Below are positions 1-6,559 of a stretch of DNA of 26,498 nucleotides, piece after piece. The position numbers and the translations under genes were made by a program. The notes under the pieces were generated by a model. The model was not told the DNA's origin and made no database searches. It was given only the letters and a program-made list of their open reading frames with translations. The number at the start of each line of letters is the position of its first letter. Within the stretch, counting starts at the first letter, position 1. This stretch comes from an uncultured Oscillospiraceae bacterium (GTDB lineage: Bacteria > Bacillota > Clostridia > Oscillospirales > Acutalibacteraceae): assembly GCA_900549755.1 (NCBI GenBank), contig URPQ01000023.1, positions 1 through 26,498 on the forward strand, in the 5' to 3' direction.

Positions 1-205
1 TTATATTGTCTCGTCATTTGAAATACGGCAGTATTCCTGCACTCCTCGACTTCATAAGCGAAAAAATTTTCTCGCTATGGGTCAAAGATTTTGTAAGAAA
101 ACGGCGCTGTTCAGCGGCGCGGCGCCCGACCGAAGAATACTGACGTATTGTGAGCGAAGGGCAACAATGCCGATGACTGCGCCGTTTCTTCAAAAAAGCA
201 TTGTA
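1..205. repeat. Structured intergenic repeat region with two inverted copies of a palindrome-centred motif
   Basis: No credible gene lies here. A palindromic core AATACTGACGTATT sits at 136-149 on the plus strand, and a near-identical core at 22-35 reads AATACTGCCGTATT on the minus strand. Each is followed by a related tail of the form AGnGAnGnGnCAA or TGAnGAGnCAA. The plus-strand copy lies between inverted arms at 95-107 (AAGAAAACGGCGC) and 179-190 (GCGCCGTTTCTT), which pair over 12 bases with one bulged A. A further small inverted repeat, AGCGA with TCGCT around an A/T loop, lies near 56-75. A third copy of the motif occurs near 13075. The left limit is outside the window. It may be a miniature mobile repeat or the structured leader of a gene to the left. 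Confidence 0.6.
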
Positions 206-224
206 CCCTAATTGTATTGTCTAC

Positions 225-253
225 AGTATAGCACCGTAATTTTATTTTGTCAA
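225..253 (-). promoter_or_regulatory. Strong sigma-A type promoter reading leftward
   Basis: On the minus strand there is a perfect -35 TTGACA (248-253), a 17-base spacer and a -10 TATACT (225-230) preceded by the extended element TGC. Transcription should start near 218 and run leftward into the structured repeat at 1-205. The promoter is only a few bases downstream of the stop codon of the cohesin-protein gene, so it serves something to the left of that gene: a gene outside the window, or a non-coding RNA. Confidence 0.65.
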
Positions 254-260
254 CATTTTT

Positions 261-1301
261 TTACAGCATTATTAAAAAAGATTTTAAAATTATGAAAAAC
301 GAGCCTATAAACAGCTTTTCAAGCCGTTTTATTCCATCGGGCAGGCCGTTTATAAGCTTTTCCGCCGCGCTGCCGCTTTCAACTGGTAAGCTGTCTAATA
401 CGCCGCCGGTGCTGCCCTTTGAGTTATCCCCCGAGCCTGAATTATTATCGGGCTTTGTTTCCTCCTCCGGCAGCTGCTCCTCCTTTAATTTATCAGTAAA
501 CTTTGAGGGCTTAACCCCGCCTGACGCCTTGTTATCAATTCCGTTTTCCTCTGCCTCTTCAAGCGTGAAGGTAAGCAGGTCGGTTGCGGCACTGCAATTT
601 TTGCAGTGACGTGACATTTTTCCCTCTTTTTCCTTTGTTGCGGGCTCATCAACCGTCCATTCTTCTGAAAAATCGTGTCCCGTGGGGGCAATATCCTTTA
701 TTTCAATATGCCCGCATTTTACGCAGGCGTGCTGCCTGGCTCCTGCCGTTTCGCATTTCGGGGGGGCTACCGTTTCCCACTCGCCGTATTTTTTGTGCGA
801 GCAGTTTTTACCGTTATATTCAATATTAACGCCGCCCGAAGTCACCTCGGGCATCAGCTTTTGCAGCTTCCAGTTGCAAAAATCACCCTGCTTGTATTCA
901 ATACCTATTGGGTAAAAGCCGAAATCGGCGTCCTCCTTCACCTTGAATTTAAAGGCTATCATAGTGCCGTTTGAGCGCTCGTTACCGTTTTCGCAGTTTA
1001 CAAAACGGATAAGGTTTTTATCGGGGTGGTCGGCAACGGTGTAATCCCACAAATAGCCCTCGTAATATCTTTCATATGTTAAAGCGCTGCTATCGTATGT
1101 AACGGAAACGGTTATTGCCATTATACCCGGGTTATTTTCCATTTTAAGCCTTACTATTACCGAGTCCCCGTTTACGGCGGTAACGGTAGATACCGTTATA
1201 TGCCCGTCAGTGCCTGCGGCGGACGCCGTAAAGCAAACGCCGAGCAGCAGTGAAATTATAATAAAAGCGCAAATTATGGGTTTGAATATCTTTGCGGTCA
1301 T
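261..1301 (-). CDS. Secreted cohesin-domain protein with Cys-rich segment and C-terminal hydrophobic tail
   Basis: A 346-residue exported protein. Residues 1-29 are a signal peptide ending TASAA. Residues about 33-160 resemble a cohesin (dockerin-binding) fold, with the family pattern GDSVIVRLKMENNPGIMA followed by a Y-D-SSALTYE stretch. Residues 166-240 hold cysteines and histidines (C167, C183, C193, C196, H198, H209, C233, C236) in spaced pairs, like the small zinc-ribbon-like repeats of clostridial surface proteins. A Pro/Glu/Ser/Gly-rich linker (about 265-315) leads to a hydrophobic C-terminus (330-346) that could anchor it in the membrane; no LPXTG signal is present. The ATG at 1301 has AAGGAG 7 bases upstream, and the gene has its own promoter at 1332-1360. 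Cohesins usually bind dockerins in cellulosomes, but single cohesin-like domains also occur outside them, so the partner is unknown. Confidence 0.75.
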   Translation of the reverse strand: MTAKIFKPIICAFIIISLLLGVCFTASAAGTDGHITVSTVTAVNGDSVIVRLKMENNPGIMAITVSVTYDSSALTYERYYEGYLWDYTVADHPDKNLIRFVNCENGNERSNGTMIAFKFKVKEDADFGFYPIGIEYKQGDFCNWKLQKLMPEVTSGGVNIEYNGKNCSHKKYGEWETVAPPKCETAGARQHACVKCGHIEIKDIAPTGHDFSEEWTVDEPATKEKEGKMSRHCKNCSAATDLLTFTLEEAEENGIDNKASGGVKPSKFTDKLKEEQLPEEETKPDNNSGSGDNSKGSTGGVLDSLPVESGSAAEKLINGLPDGIKRLEKLFIGSFFIILKSFLIML

Positions 1302-1331
1302 GTTAATGCTCCTTGTAACACTTATATTATA

Positions 1332-1360
1332 ATAATATCACTTGCGCCCGGCTTTGTCAA
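1332..1360 (-). promoter_or_regulatory. Sigma-A type promoter of the cohesin-protein gene
   Basis: On the minus strand TTGACA (1355-1360) is followed after 17 bases by TATTAT (1332-1337), about 30 bases ahead of the start codon at 1301. This suggests the cohesin gene is transcribed separately from the sigma-factor operon that ends just upstream. Confidence 0.65.
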
Positions 1361-1368
1361 TCATGCAG

Positions 1369-3111
1369 CTATTTAATTTTGAGTTCTGTAATCTTTTGGA
1401 AATTTTGCATATCAATTACCGCTATTTCCTTATCGCTCACGGCGTAAAAGAGCTTGCCTATATAAAGCCCGCGGCAGGTGCCCCAGGTGCTGCCGTCGCC
1501 GCCCAGCGGAATTTCCGCTTTAAGCGCAAAGCCCGTGCTTTCAAGCGAGTATATAAGGTATTTCGTGCCCTTTTCATCATTATAGGGGAACGCGATAAGG
1601 TTTTTATCAGCGTCGGCAAGAGTCGCTTTGTGATTTGTAAGCGCCTCTGAGTAGGTGTTGCCTACCTCCGTTTTAAAGCTCTCGGTAACATTTGCGGGGT
1701 TTGAAATATCGAAAAGAGATAATTTCATTCCGGTTACTGCGCCTGTAGTTTCGTCAGCGCTTCTGCCCACACCGAGCAATTTGCCCTCGCCGTAGGGGAA
1801 AAGATAATCGGAAAAGCCCGGTATTTTAAGGCTGCCTATTATTTTGGGAGATGTCGGGTCGCTTACATCCACGCTGAAAAGCGGGTCAACCTGGCGGAAG
1901 GTGACAAAGTAAGCCACATCCCCCATAAACCGCACCGAATATACTCTTTCGTTTTTCGCTATATTCTCTATTTTTCCGGTTTCCTTTAAGTTGCCGTCGA
2001 GTATAACAAGCGAGTTTTGGGTGCCGCCGTTGGCTGATGTTTCTGTCAGCACAAAGCGGAAATGCCCTTTGTATTCGTCTATTGAAAACTGATTTAAAAG
2101 GTACCCCTTTATTTCGCCCGTCGCTTTAAGTTCAACCTTACCGTCGCTTATTTCAAACCGCGCTATCTGGGTCTTTTCGTCATAATAAGCAGAGGTCGCA
2201 ATTATATTATCGGTCGATGCGTAAATGCGGCTGAGTCCCCCGAAAACGGTTTTTGCCGATATATTCGCGCCGTCCTTTATATCGTAGCCGCACACCACGG
2301 TATAGCTTGATTCCATACATTTATCATACATATAAATGCAGTCCGCCGCTATTTTTTCGGTCTTTTCGCCGCAGCCGACATACGGCACATAGGTTGAAAT
2401 ATCGTCTTTTTTAATATTTTCGGTGTTCACACCGTAGCTTGATACAATATAAAGCTTTCCGTTTATAAGCCGCGAATCGGCATAGCCGCCGCTTTGCCTA
2501 CATTCGTTTACCTTTTTCGGCTTTTCGGGGTCTGTAACATCGTAAATTACCGCCGCCGTTTTATCGCTGTTCGCCGCGCGGCCCAAAAGCACCAGGCGGT
2601 TATCGCTTAAAAACATTTCGCTTGTGTTGAAATTTTCAAGCTTTATATCGTTTAACTGTTTTGGAGCACCGCCGTTCGAATCGACTATTTTCACATAGGT
2701 GTAAAATGTGTAATCGCTTGAAAGAATATAAATATATTTCCCGTCGGTCTTTACAATATCCGCCTCATCTACGCCCTCTACCTGCGTTGTGGTTTTGCTG
2801 TAATCGGCTTTGGCGGTTTCCGACGCACCGTTTGTTGCGGCGGACGTGTTGCTGTCTTCAATATATTCTACTTTTTCGTTACGGCTGCTGCCTTTTGCCA
2901 TACCGTCTTTCAAGCCGTAAAGGATATTGGTTTTAAGCTTCAGGCTGTTTATTTTGTTGTAAACCTCATCGTAGGTTTCCGCACTTTTTAAATTTACGGC
3001 CGCTTTTTTATCCCTGTGTATTTTTATCATACAGCCCGCGCCGATTGCAAGCGCCACGCAAAGCAGCGCTGCGGTAATGTTCTTTATCGCCGAATTTTTA
3101 GTGTTGCTCAT
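1369..3111 (-). CDS. Membrane-anchored beta-propeller domain protein
   Basis: A 580-residue protein with a short cytoplasmic N-terminus, one membrane segment (about residues 12-29) and a large extracytoplasmic part. The segment QVEGVDEADIVKTDGKYIYI (about 110-130) is the hallmark of secreted beta-propeller proteins of the PF09826 type, and repeated blades follow (for example VDPLFSVDVSDPTSPKIIG and LSLFDISNPANV). The molecular function of the family is not established; surface binding or sensing is a guess. It is the last gene of a tight operon: its start is 3 bases past the stop of the small membrane protein upstream. Linkage to an ECF sigma factor suggests it is expressed as part of that regulon or contributes to signal input. 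Confidence 0.8.
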   Translation of the reverse strand: MSNTKNSAIKNITAALLCVALAIGAGCMIKIHRDKKAAVNLKSAETYDEVYNKINSLKLKTNILYGLKDGMAKGSSRNEKVEYIEDSNTSAATNGASETAKADYSKTTTQVEGVDEADIVKTDGKYIYILSSDYTFYTYVKIVDSNGGAPKQLNDIKLENFNTSEMFLSDNRLVLLGRAANSDKTAAVIYDVTDPEKPKKVNECRQSGGYADSRLINGKLYIVSSYGVNTENIKKDDISTYVPYVGCGEKTEKIAADCIYMYDKCMESSYTVVCGYDIKDGANISAKTVFGGLSRIYASTDNIIATSAYYDEKTQIARFEISDGKVELKATGEIKGYLLNQFSIDEYKGHFRFVLTETSANGGTQNSLVILDGNLKETGKIENIAKNERVYSVRFMGDVAYFVTFRQVDPLFSVDVSDPTSPKIIGSLKIPGFSDYLFPYGEGKLLGVGRSADETTGAVTGMKLSLFDISNPANVTESFKTEVGNTYSEALTNHKATLADADKNLIAFPYNDEKGTKYLIYSLESTGFALKAEIPLGGDGSTWGTCRGLYIGKLFYAVSDKEIAVIDMQNFQKITELKIK

Positions 3112-3114
3112 AAA

Positions 3115-3408
3115 TCATACCCCTTTCTTTTTCTGTTCGATTTTCCAAAGCTCGTCTATGCCCTTTAAACTGCCGGGAAATAAATAAACCGAGGTGTTTT
3201 TATATTTTTTATATGAATAATACGTTGAGCCTTCATAAATATATTCTTCCGGCTCTACATAACAGTTCCATTTTACCACCGTATAAAGTGCCGCCTTATA
3301 TTGCACCGTGCCGCCGTCATTATAGTTGATTTTCACGGGAATAAGAAATAAAATCAATATAAGCGCAGCCGTAATTACCGCCGCTTTACGCAATTTCCGC
3401 TCCGACAT
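3115..3408 (-). CDS. Small single-pass membrane protein in the sigma-factor operon
   Basis: A 97-residue protein with one N-terminal membrane helix (about residues 9-25, rich in A, I and L) and an external part rich in Tyr and Lys, including the stretch NDGGTVQYKAALYTVVKWN. Small proteins of this form recur beside ECF sigma factor genes in clostridia, but I know of no assigned function. It begins just after the stop of the anti-sigma-like gene and ends 3 bases before the beta-propeller gene, so all are probably translated from one message. A regulatory or structural partner of the neighbouring membrane proteins is possible. Confidence 0.7.
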   Translation of the reverse strand: MSERKLRKAAVITAALILILFLIPVKINYNDGGTVQYKAALYTVVKWNCYVEPEEYIYEGSTYYSYKKYKNTSVYLFPGSLKGIDELWKIEQKKKGV

Positions 3409-3409
3409 T

Positions 3410-4504
3410 TCAATTACTTCCCACCGAGTGACTTACGCTGTAGCTTGCGGAATTACCCGAGCCTCCGCCGCTTGTCGACTCTGAATAATCATATTTATGC
3501 TTTACGGTTGTTTTGCATTCCTTTTCAAGGTAGCTTAAAAATTTCTCCGCCGCGGGCTTGCCTATATAAAACGCCTTGCCAGTATCTAAAATATTGGTGG
3601 TTAAATATCCGTCGCGGGTAACGGCGAGCGATATATTCTCATAGCCCAAAAGCTTTAAATCAATGGCTATATCCGCCGCCGTTTCAAAATTCATAGAGTC
3701 ATAGTCCTTTGCCGCTTTGGCTGCGGCGTCCGAAAACAAAAGCTCCCACACCTTCGCTTTATCCACATTTGTATATTCAACGTCGCAAATAGCTTTACCG
3801 TTTTTCATTTGCGTGCCGCCAAAGGAAACAAAGGTAAGGTTTTCTTTAAGACTTAAATCATTCATAAACTGCCCCAGCGTTTCGGGCTTGTAGTGCGAGT
3901 TGCGGCAGACGTAGTATTTTCCGCCCGCATCGTATTTTACCGCCGCGGCGCACTCTGACAAAATACCCTTTATTTCGTAAATTTCAACATTTGCGGCATA
4001 TTCGCTGTTTGTGTATTCATCTTTGCCTAACACCGTAAGCCTTGTTATGCTGTTTCCTATTTTATCGGACGGAATCTGGCAGTTTGCCACGCCGTACTCA
4101 GTACCGTTTATTTTTACTATGGGGAATTTTTCGGTGTTTGTTTTTTCGTCCCATCTTTTAACATAGGCAATATAATTTTCCGATGATGACGCGCCGTTTC
4201 CCTTAGCAGAGCCGTTTGCCTTTGTGCCGTCGGTTTTTTCAATTGTGCTGTAATCGCCATCATAGTCTGCAACATTGCCGTCATATTCTTCATATGATTT
4301 ATTGGTGATGGCGCTGTTTTTCATTTTGCCGCGCGGTATCATCTTCACTGCGGCAAATGCTCCAACGGCTACTATTAAAAGGCACGCCGCCATAGCCGAA
4401 TACCTTATAATAATGCCCTTTTTGCTTTTTATTCTGCCGTTTGCCTCGGTAATGTAACTTTCGTCAATATCGCCTAAGGCGTTTAAAATATCCCTGTTCG
4501 TCAT
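3410..4504 (-). CDS. Probable membrane anti-sigma factor or sigma-linked sensor protein
   Basis: A 364-residue protein with a short cytoplasmic N-terminus (about 30 residues, containing LNALGDIDESYITEA), a single membrane helix at about 32-54 and a large external domain. That arrangement, plus a start codon overlapping the sigma factor stop by 4 bases (ATGA), is typical of anti-sigma factors that hold an ECF sigma factor at the membrane. The N-terminal DxDESYI pattern is common in clostridial proteins found next to ECF sigma factors. The external part ends in a Ser/Gly-rich tail and has no recognised enzyme motif. The anti-sigma role is inferred from position and topology; no classical zinc anti-sigma motif is visible. 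Confidence 0.65.
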   Translation of the reverse strand: MTNRDILNALGDIDESYITEANGRIKSKKGIIIRYSAMAACLLIVAVGAFAAVKMIPRGKMKNSAITNKSYEEYDGNVADYDGDYSTIEKTDGTKANGSAKGNGASSSENYIAYVKRWDEKTNTEKFPIVKINGTEYGVANCQIPSDKIGNSITRLTVLGKDEYTNSEYAANVEIYEIKGILSECAAAVKYDAGGKYYVCRNSHYKPETLGQFMNDLSLKENLTFVSFGGTQMKNGKAICDVEYTNVDKAKVWELLFSDAAAKAAKDYDSMNFETAADIAIDLKLLGYENISLAVTRDGYLTTNILDTGKAFYIGKPAAEKFLSYLEKECKTTVKHKYDYSESTSGGGSGNSASYSVSHSVGSN

Positions 4505-5061
4505 ACGTTAAAATCCTCCCTGCCGAGATACTCTCTCAGCGCGTTGCGCGTTCGCATAAGCGTTACCTTTACCTTGCTTTCGGAAAAGCCGGTTTCGGCG
4601 GCTATTTCGCTTATCGGGCGCATATACCAGTAGCGCTTTAAAAATATCGCGCGCGCAGTCTCCTTTTGTGAGGAAAGAAAACGGTTGATAACAGCCGAGA
4701 GCATACGCGCGTCAACCGCCGCCTCGGTGCTGTGAGATGAGGGCACGCAGTAATCAAGCTCGTCCAAAACGAGGGGAAGCTCGCCGCTGCCGCGCTTTTT
4801 GGCGCTGCTGCGTTCAATTCGGTTTAGAGCTATATTACGCGTGATTTTTGCAAAATAAGCCCCAAGGCTTTTCGGCTTTTCCGGCGGTATTGCCTGCCAC
4901 AGCTGAAACAGCGCGTCGCTTACCGTTTCCTCTGCGTCGTTGGGGTCCCCAAGTATATTAAATGCAAGCTTATGGCAATACCCGCCGTATTTGCTTTCCG
5001 TCTCGGTTACTGCGCTTTCATCCCGCAGGGTGAAAAGCTCGGTAATTCTGCTGTCTTCCAT
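4501..5061 (-). CDS. ECF-type RNA polymerase sigma factor
   Basis: A 186-residue sigma-70 family protein of the extracytoplasmic-function class. Region 2 is recognisable (about residues 20-80: CHKLAFNILGDPNDAEETVSD, then a LGAYFAKITRNIALNRI helix) and so is region 4 (about 125-180: RAIFLKRYWYMRPISEIA, then GFSESKVKVTLMRTRNALRE, the -35-reading helix-turn-helix). The frame is open upstream to a possible start at 5103, but the ATG at 5061 has a purine-rich GGGGGAAG at the right distance and gives the usual N-terminus, so it is preferred. It heads the four-gene operon and overlaps the anti-sigma-like gene. A candidate ECF promoter at 5085-5111 suggests it transcribes itself. Confidence 0.85.
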   Translation of the reverse strand: MEDSRITELFTLRDESAVTETESKYGGYCHKLAFNILGDPNDAEETVSDALFQLWQAIPPEKPKSLGAYFAKITRNIALNRIERSSAKKRGSGELPLVLDELDYCVPSSHSTEAAVDARMLSAVINRFLSSQKETARAIFLKRYWYMRPISEIAAETGFSESKVKVTLMRTRNALREYLGREDFNV

Positions 5062-5084
5062 TTTTCTTCCCCCTCGTCTGTAAA

Positions 5085-5111
5085 GACAGGAAATTTTAAC
5101 CACAGGTTACA
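5085..5111 (-). promoter_or_regulatory. Candidate ECF-type (autoregulatory) promoter
   Basis: On the minus strand TGTAAC (5106-5111) is followed after 17 bases by TGTC (5085-5088). This resembles the TGAAAC/TGTAAC plus CGTC/CGTA pattern of Bacillus ECF sigma factors, with one mismatch in the -10. It lies 24 bases ahead of the preferred sigma-factor start at 5061. Confidence 0.4.
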
Positions 5112-5127
5112 TTTTTATAATTACATT

Positions 5128-5808
5128 TTAAAATTGTTTTCTTAATTTTTCAAGCGCGGATTTTTCAATGCGGGAAACATAGCTTCTTGAAATATTCAGC
5201 TTTTTGGCAATTTCCCTTTGAGTAAGCTCCTCTCTGCCGCAAAGCCCGTAGCGCATTTCTATTATAAGCCGCTCACGCTCGGTCAGGCAAACGGGCAGTA
5301 TTACCCGCAGCTTTTCCACCTTTATTTTTGTATCGATTTCATCGGCAATATCACTTTTATCGGCAATAACGTCTATAAGCGTCAGCGTGTTGCCGTCCTT
5401 ATCGGTATCAATCGGGTCGCTTATAAAAACATCCTGCGCGGTTTTTTTCTGGTTGCGGAAGAACATAAGTATTTCGTTTTCAATACAGCGCGAGGCATAT
5501 GTGGCAAGGTGTATGCCCTTATCGGTATTAAAGGTAGATACCGCCTTTATAAGCCCTATTGTACCTATTGAAATCATATCGTCCTGGTCGGCGCCGGTGT
5601 TGTAATATTTTTTTACTATGTGCGCCACCAGCCGCAAATTGTGCTCTATAAGCTCGTTGCGCGCGCCGTCGTCGCCGTTCCGGCTTTTTTCAAGCAGCTC
5701 CGCCTCGCGCTCGGCAGAGAGCGGCGGCGGAAAAGCCCCCGCGCCCTTAACGTGCAGCGCAAAATAATAAATTGCGGAGGCAATTTTCATCAATAAATCA
5801 AAAAACAA
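5128..5808 (-). CDS. sigK: Late mother-cell sporulation sigma factor SigK, intact, with pro-sequence
   Basis: Sigma-70 family protein closely resembling SigK: after an N-terminal hydrophobic stretch come FPPPLS, the region 2 core ARNELIEHNLRLVAHIVKKY, ISIGTIGLIKAV, ATYASRCIENEIL, and the region 4 helix TQREIAKKLNISRSYVSRIE. SigK drives late mother-cell genes for coat and spore maturation. The leader MKIASAIYYFAL matches in place and hydrophobicity the pro-sequence that SpoIVFB removes in Bacillus; processing would fall near the AL-HV junction. The gene is continuous, with no skin element. The start is uncertain: a TTG at 5808 lies about 10 bases from AAAGGG and is used here; a GTG at 5817 is too close to that site, and an ATG at 5790 lacks one. 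An inverted repeat lies just upstream. Confidence 0.88.
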   Translation of the reverse strand: MFFDLLMKIASAIYYFALHVKGAGAFPPPLSAEREAELLEKSRNGDDGARNELIEHNLRLVAHIVKKYYNTGADQDDMISIGTIGLIKAVSTFNTDKGIHLATYASRCIENEILMFFRNQKKTAQDVFISDPIDTDKDGNTLTLIDVIADKSDIADEIDTKIKVEKLRVILPVCLTERERLIIEMRYGLCGREELTQREIAKKLNISRSYVSRIEKSALEKLRKQF

Positions 5809-5820
5809 AACTGACACACC

Positions 5821-5845
5821 CTTTCATATTTTAAATATATGAAAG
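5821..5845. repeat. Inverted repeat upstream of sigK
   Basis: CTTTCATAT (5821-5829) and ATATGAAAG (5837-5845) form a perfect 9-bp inverted repeat around a 7-base A/T centre. Its left arm (on the plus strand) includes the complement of the sigK ribosome-binding purines, so the structure could be an operator or an mRNA hairpin that limits translation. Confidence 0.45.
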
Positions 5846-5872
5846 CAACGGCTTGCCAGTTTACATTAATAT

Positions 5873-5955
5873 TTAGATATTAGATGTTAGACGTTAGATA
5901 TTAGAAAATATCCCTCAGTCAACTTCGTTGACAGCTCCCTTTAGGCAAGGGAGCC
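5873..5955. repeat. Heptamer tandem array plus double-hairpin interspersed repeat
   Basis: Five tandem 7-base units of the form TTAGA(T/C/A)(A/G) fill 5873-5907. They are followed by two perfect hairpins: GTCAAC/GTTGAC (5918-5932) and GCTCCCTT/AAGGGAGC (5934-5954, loop TAGGC). The second hairpin matches, in the opposite orientation, the one at 25937-25959, which also has a heptamer array beside it. I recognise the CTCCCTT...AAGGGAG hairpin as a common intergenic repeat in gut clostridia. It fills most of the gap between sigK and the 73-residue gene and contains no gene. Confidence 0.65.
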
Positions 5956-5972
5956 TTTGGTTTGCAAAAAAC

Positions 5973-6194
5973 TTACTTTTTATAGTTAAGCAACAGCTTT
6001 ACGGCGGCAAGATAATCATATGTATATTGCTCGGCAAAATTTAAAAGCCTGTCCTTACAGTCTTCAACCGTTTGTTCCGTACACTTTTCTATCAATACTT
6101 CTTCTTTATATGAAAAAAGTATTAAAAACTGCGTGTTCATTTCAAGCCCTCTTATTGCAACTTGTAACTCATCTAAAATTTCATCATATTCCAT
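5973..6194 (-). CDS. Small hypothetical protein
   Basis: A 73-residue, mostly alpha-helical acidic protein without signal peptide or membrane segment. It has a good ribosome-binding site (AAGAGGTG, 6202-6209) 7 bases before its ATG and a TATAAT-like -10 further upstream, which support a real gene. Two short helices rich in Glu and Leu (ILDELQVAIRGLE and DRLLNFAEQYTYDYLAAVKL) suggest a small helical bundle. I do not recognise the family. It stands alone between sigK and the spoIIP group, flanked on both sides by hairpin repeats. Confidence 0.6.
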   Translation of the reverse strand: MEYDEILDELQVAIRGLEMNTQFLILFSYKEEVLIEKCTEQTVEDCKDRLLNFAEQYTYDYLAAVKLLLNYKK

Positions 6195-6243
6195 TTGAAA
6201 ACACCTCTTGGAATATTATACCCCGCAAAACCGCAGGCTTTGA

Positions 6244-6269
6244 TTTTTACTATAATAATATAGTAAAAA
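6244..6269. repeat. A/T-rich 11-bp inverted repeat
   Basis: TTTTTACTATA (6244-6254) and TATAGTAAAAA (6259-6269) are perfectly complementary around ATAA. As RNA it is weak because it is A/U-rich; it may be a protein-binding site or a minor bidirectional terminator in the gap 6195-6352. Confidence 0.35.
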
Positions 6270-6306
6270 AACGAAAGCAACTACCCCTTTTAAAAAAATT
6301 GCGCAA

Positions 6307-6332
6307 AACAAGCCTCCCTCATCAGAGTGAGC
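6307..6332 (-). terminator. Possible terminator behind the spoIIP group (degenerate clostridial hairpin repeat)
   Basis: On the minus strand CTCACTC-TGAT-GAGGGAG forms a 7-bp stem with one mismatch (6314-6331), followed by GCTTGTTTT. It lies about 20 bases past the stop of the small membrane protein at 6353. The sequence looks like a worn copy of the CTCCCTC...GAGGGAG repeat also seen at 5934 and 25937. Confidence 0.4.
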
Positions 6333-6352
6333 CTATTAAAATTCCACCCTTA

Positions 6353-6556
6353 TCACCTGTTTATTAAATCAATTTCAAAATCGAGTATTTTTATTTTGCC
6401 GTCGTGAATTTCCACCGCTTTTGTGTATTCGCCGAAACCGATACGGCGGGTGTTTTCGTATGCCGCGGATATGCCCGCAACGCCTGTTATAAGGCAGAGA
6501 GCCACTGTTAAGGAAATTCCGAATGACCTTAAAAACGTTCTTTTTATTTTAATCAA
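6353..6556 (-). CDS. Small single-pass membrane protein downstream of spoIIP
   Basis: A 67-residue protein with a basic N-terminus (KIKRTFLR), one hydrophobic segment (about residues 11-32) and a short external tail containing NTRRIGFGEYTKAVEIHDGK. The frame has no ATG; the TTG at 6556 is 3 bases after the spoIIP stop, in the same reading frame, which suggests translation coupled to spoIIP. No separate strong ribosome-binding site is visible beyond AGGGA at the junction. Co-transcription with spoIIP suggests a forespore or engulfment role, but that is inference. I do not know a named family. Confidence 0.6.
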   Translation of the reverse strand: MIKIKRTFLRSFGISLTVALCLITGVAGISAAYENTRRIGFGEYTKAVEIHDGKIKILDFEIDLINR

Positions 6557-6559
6557 TCC

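Noticed and set aside
4501..5103. Longer ECF sigma factor starting at 5103
   Set aside because: The extra residues lie across the candidate promoter, are unlike sigma region 1, and have no good binding site.
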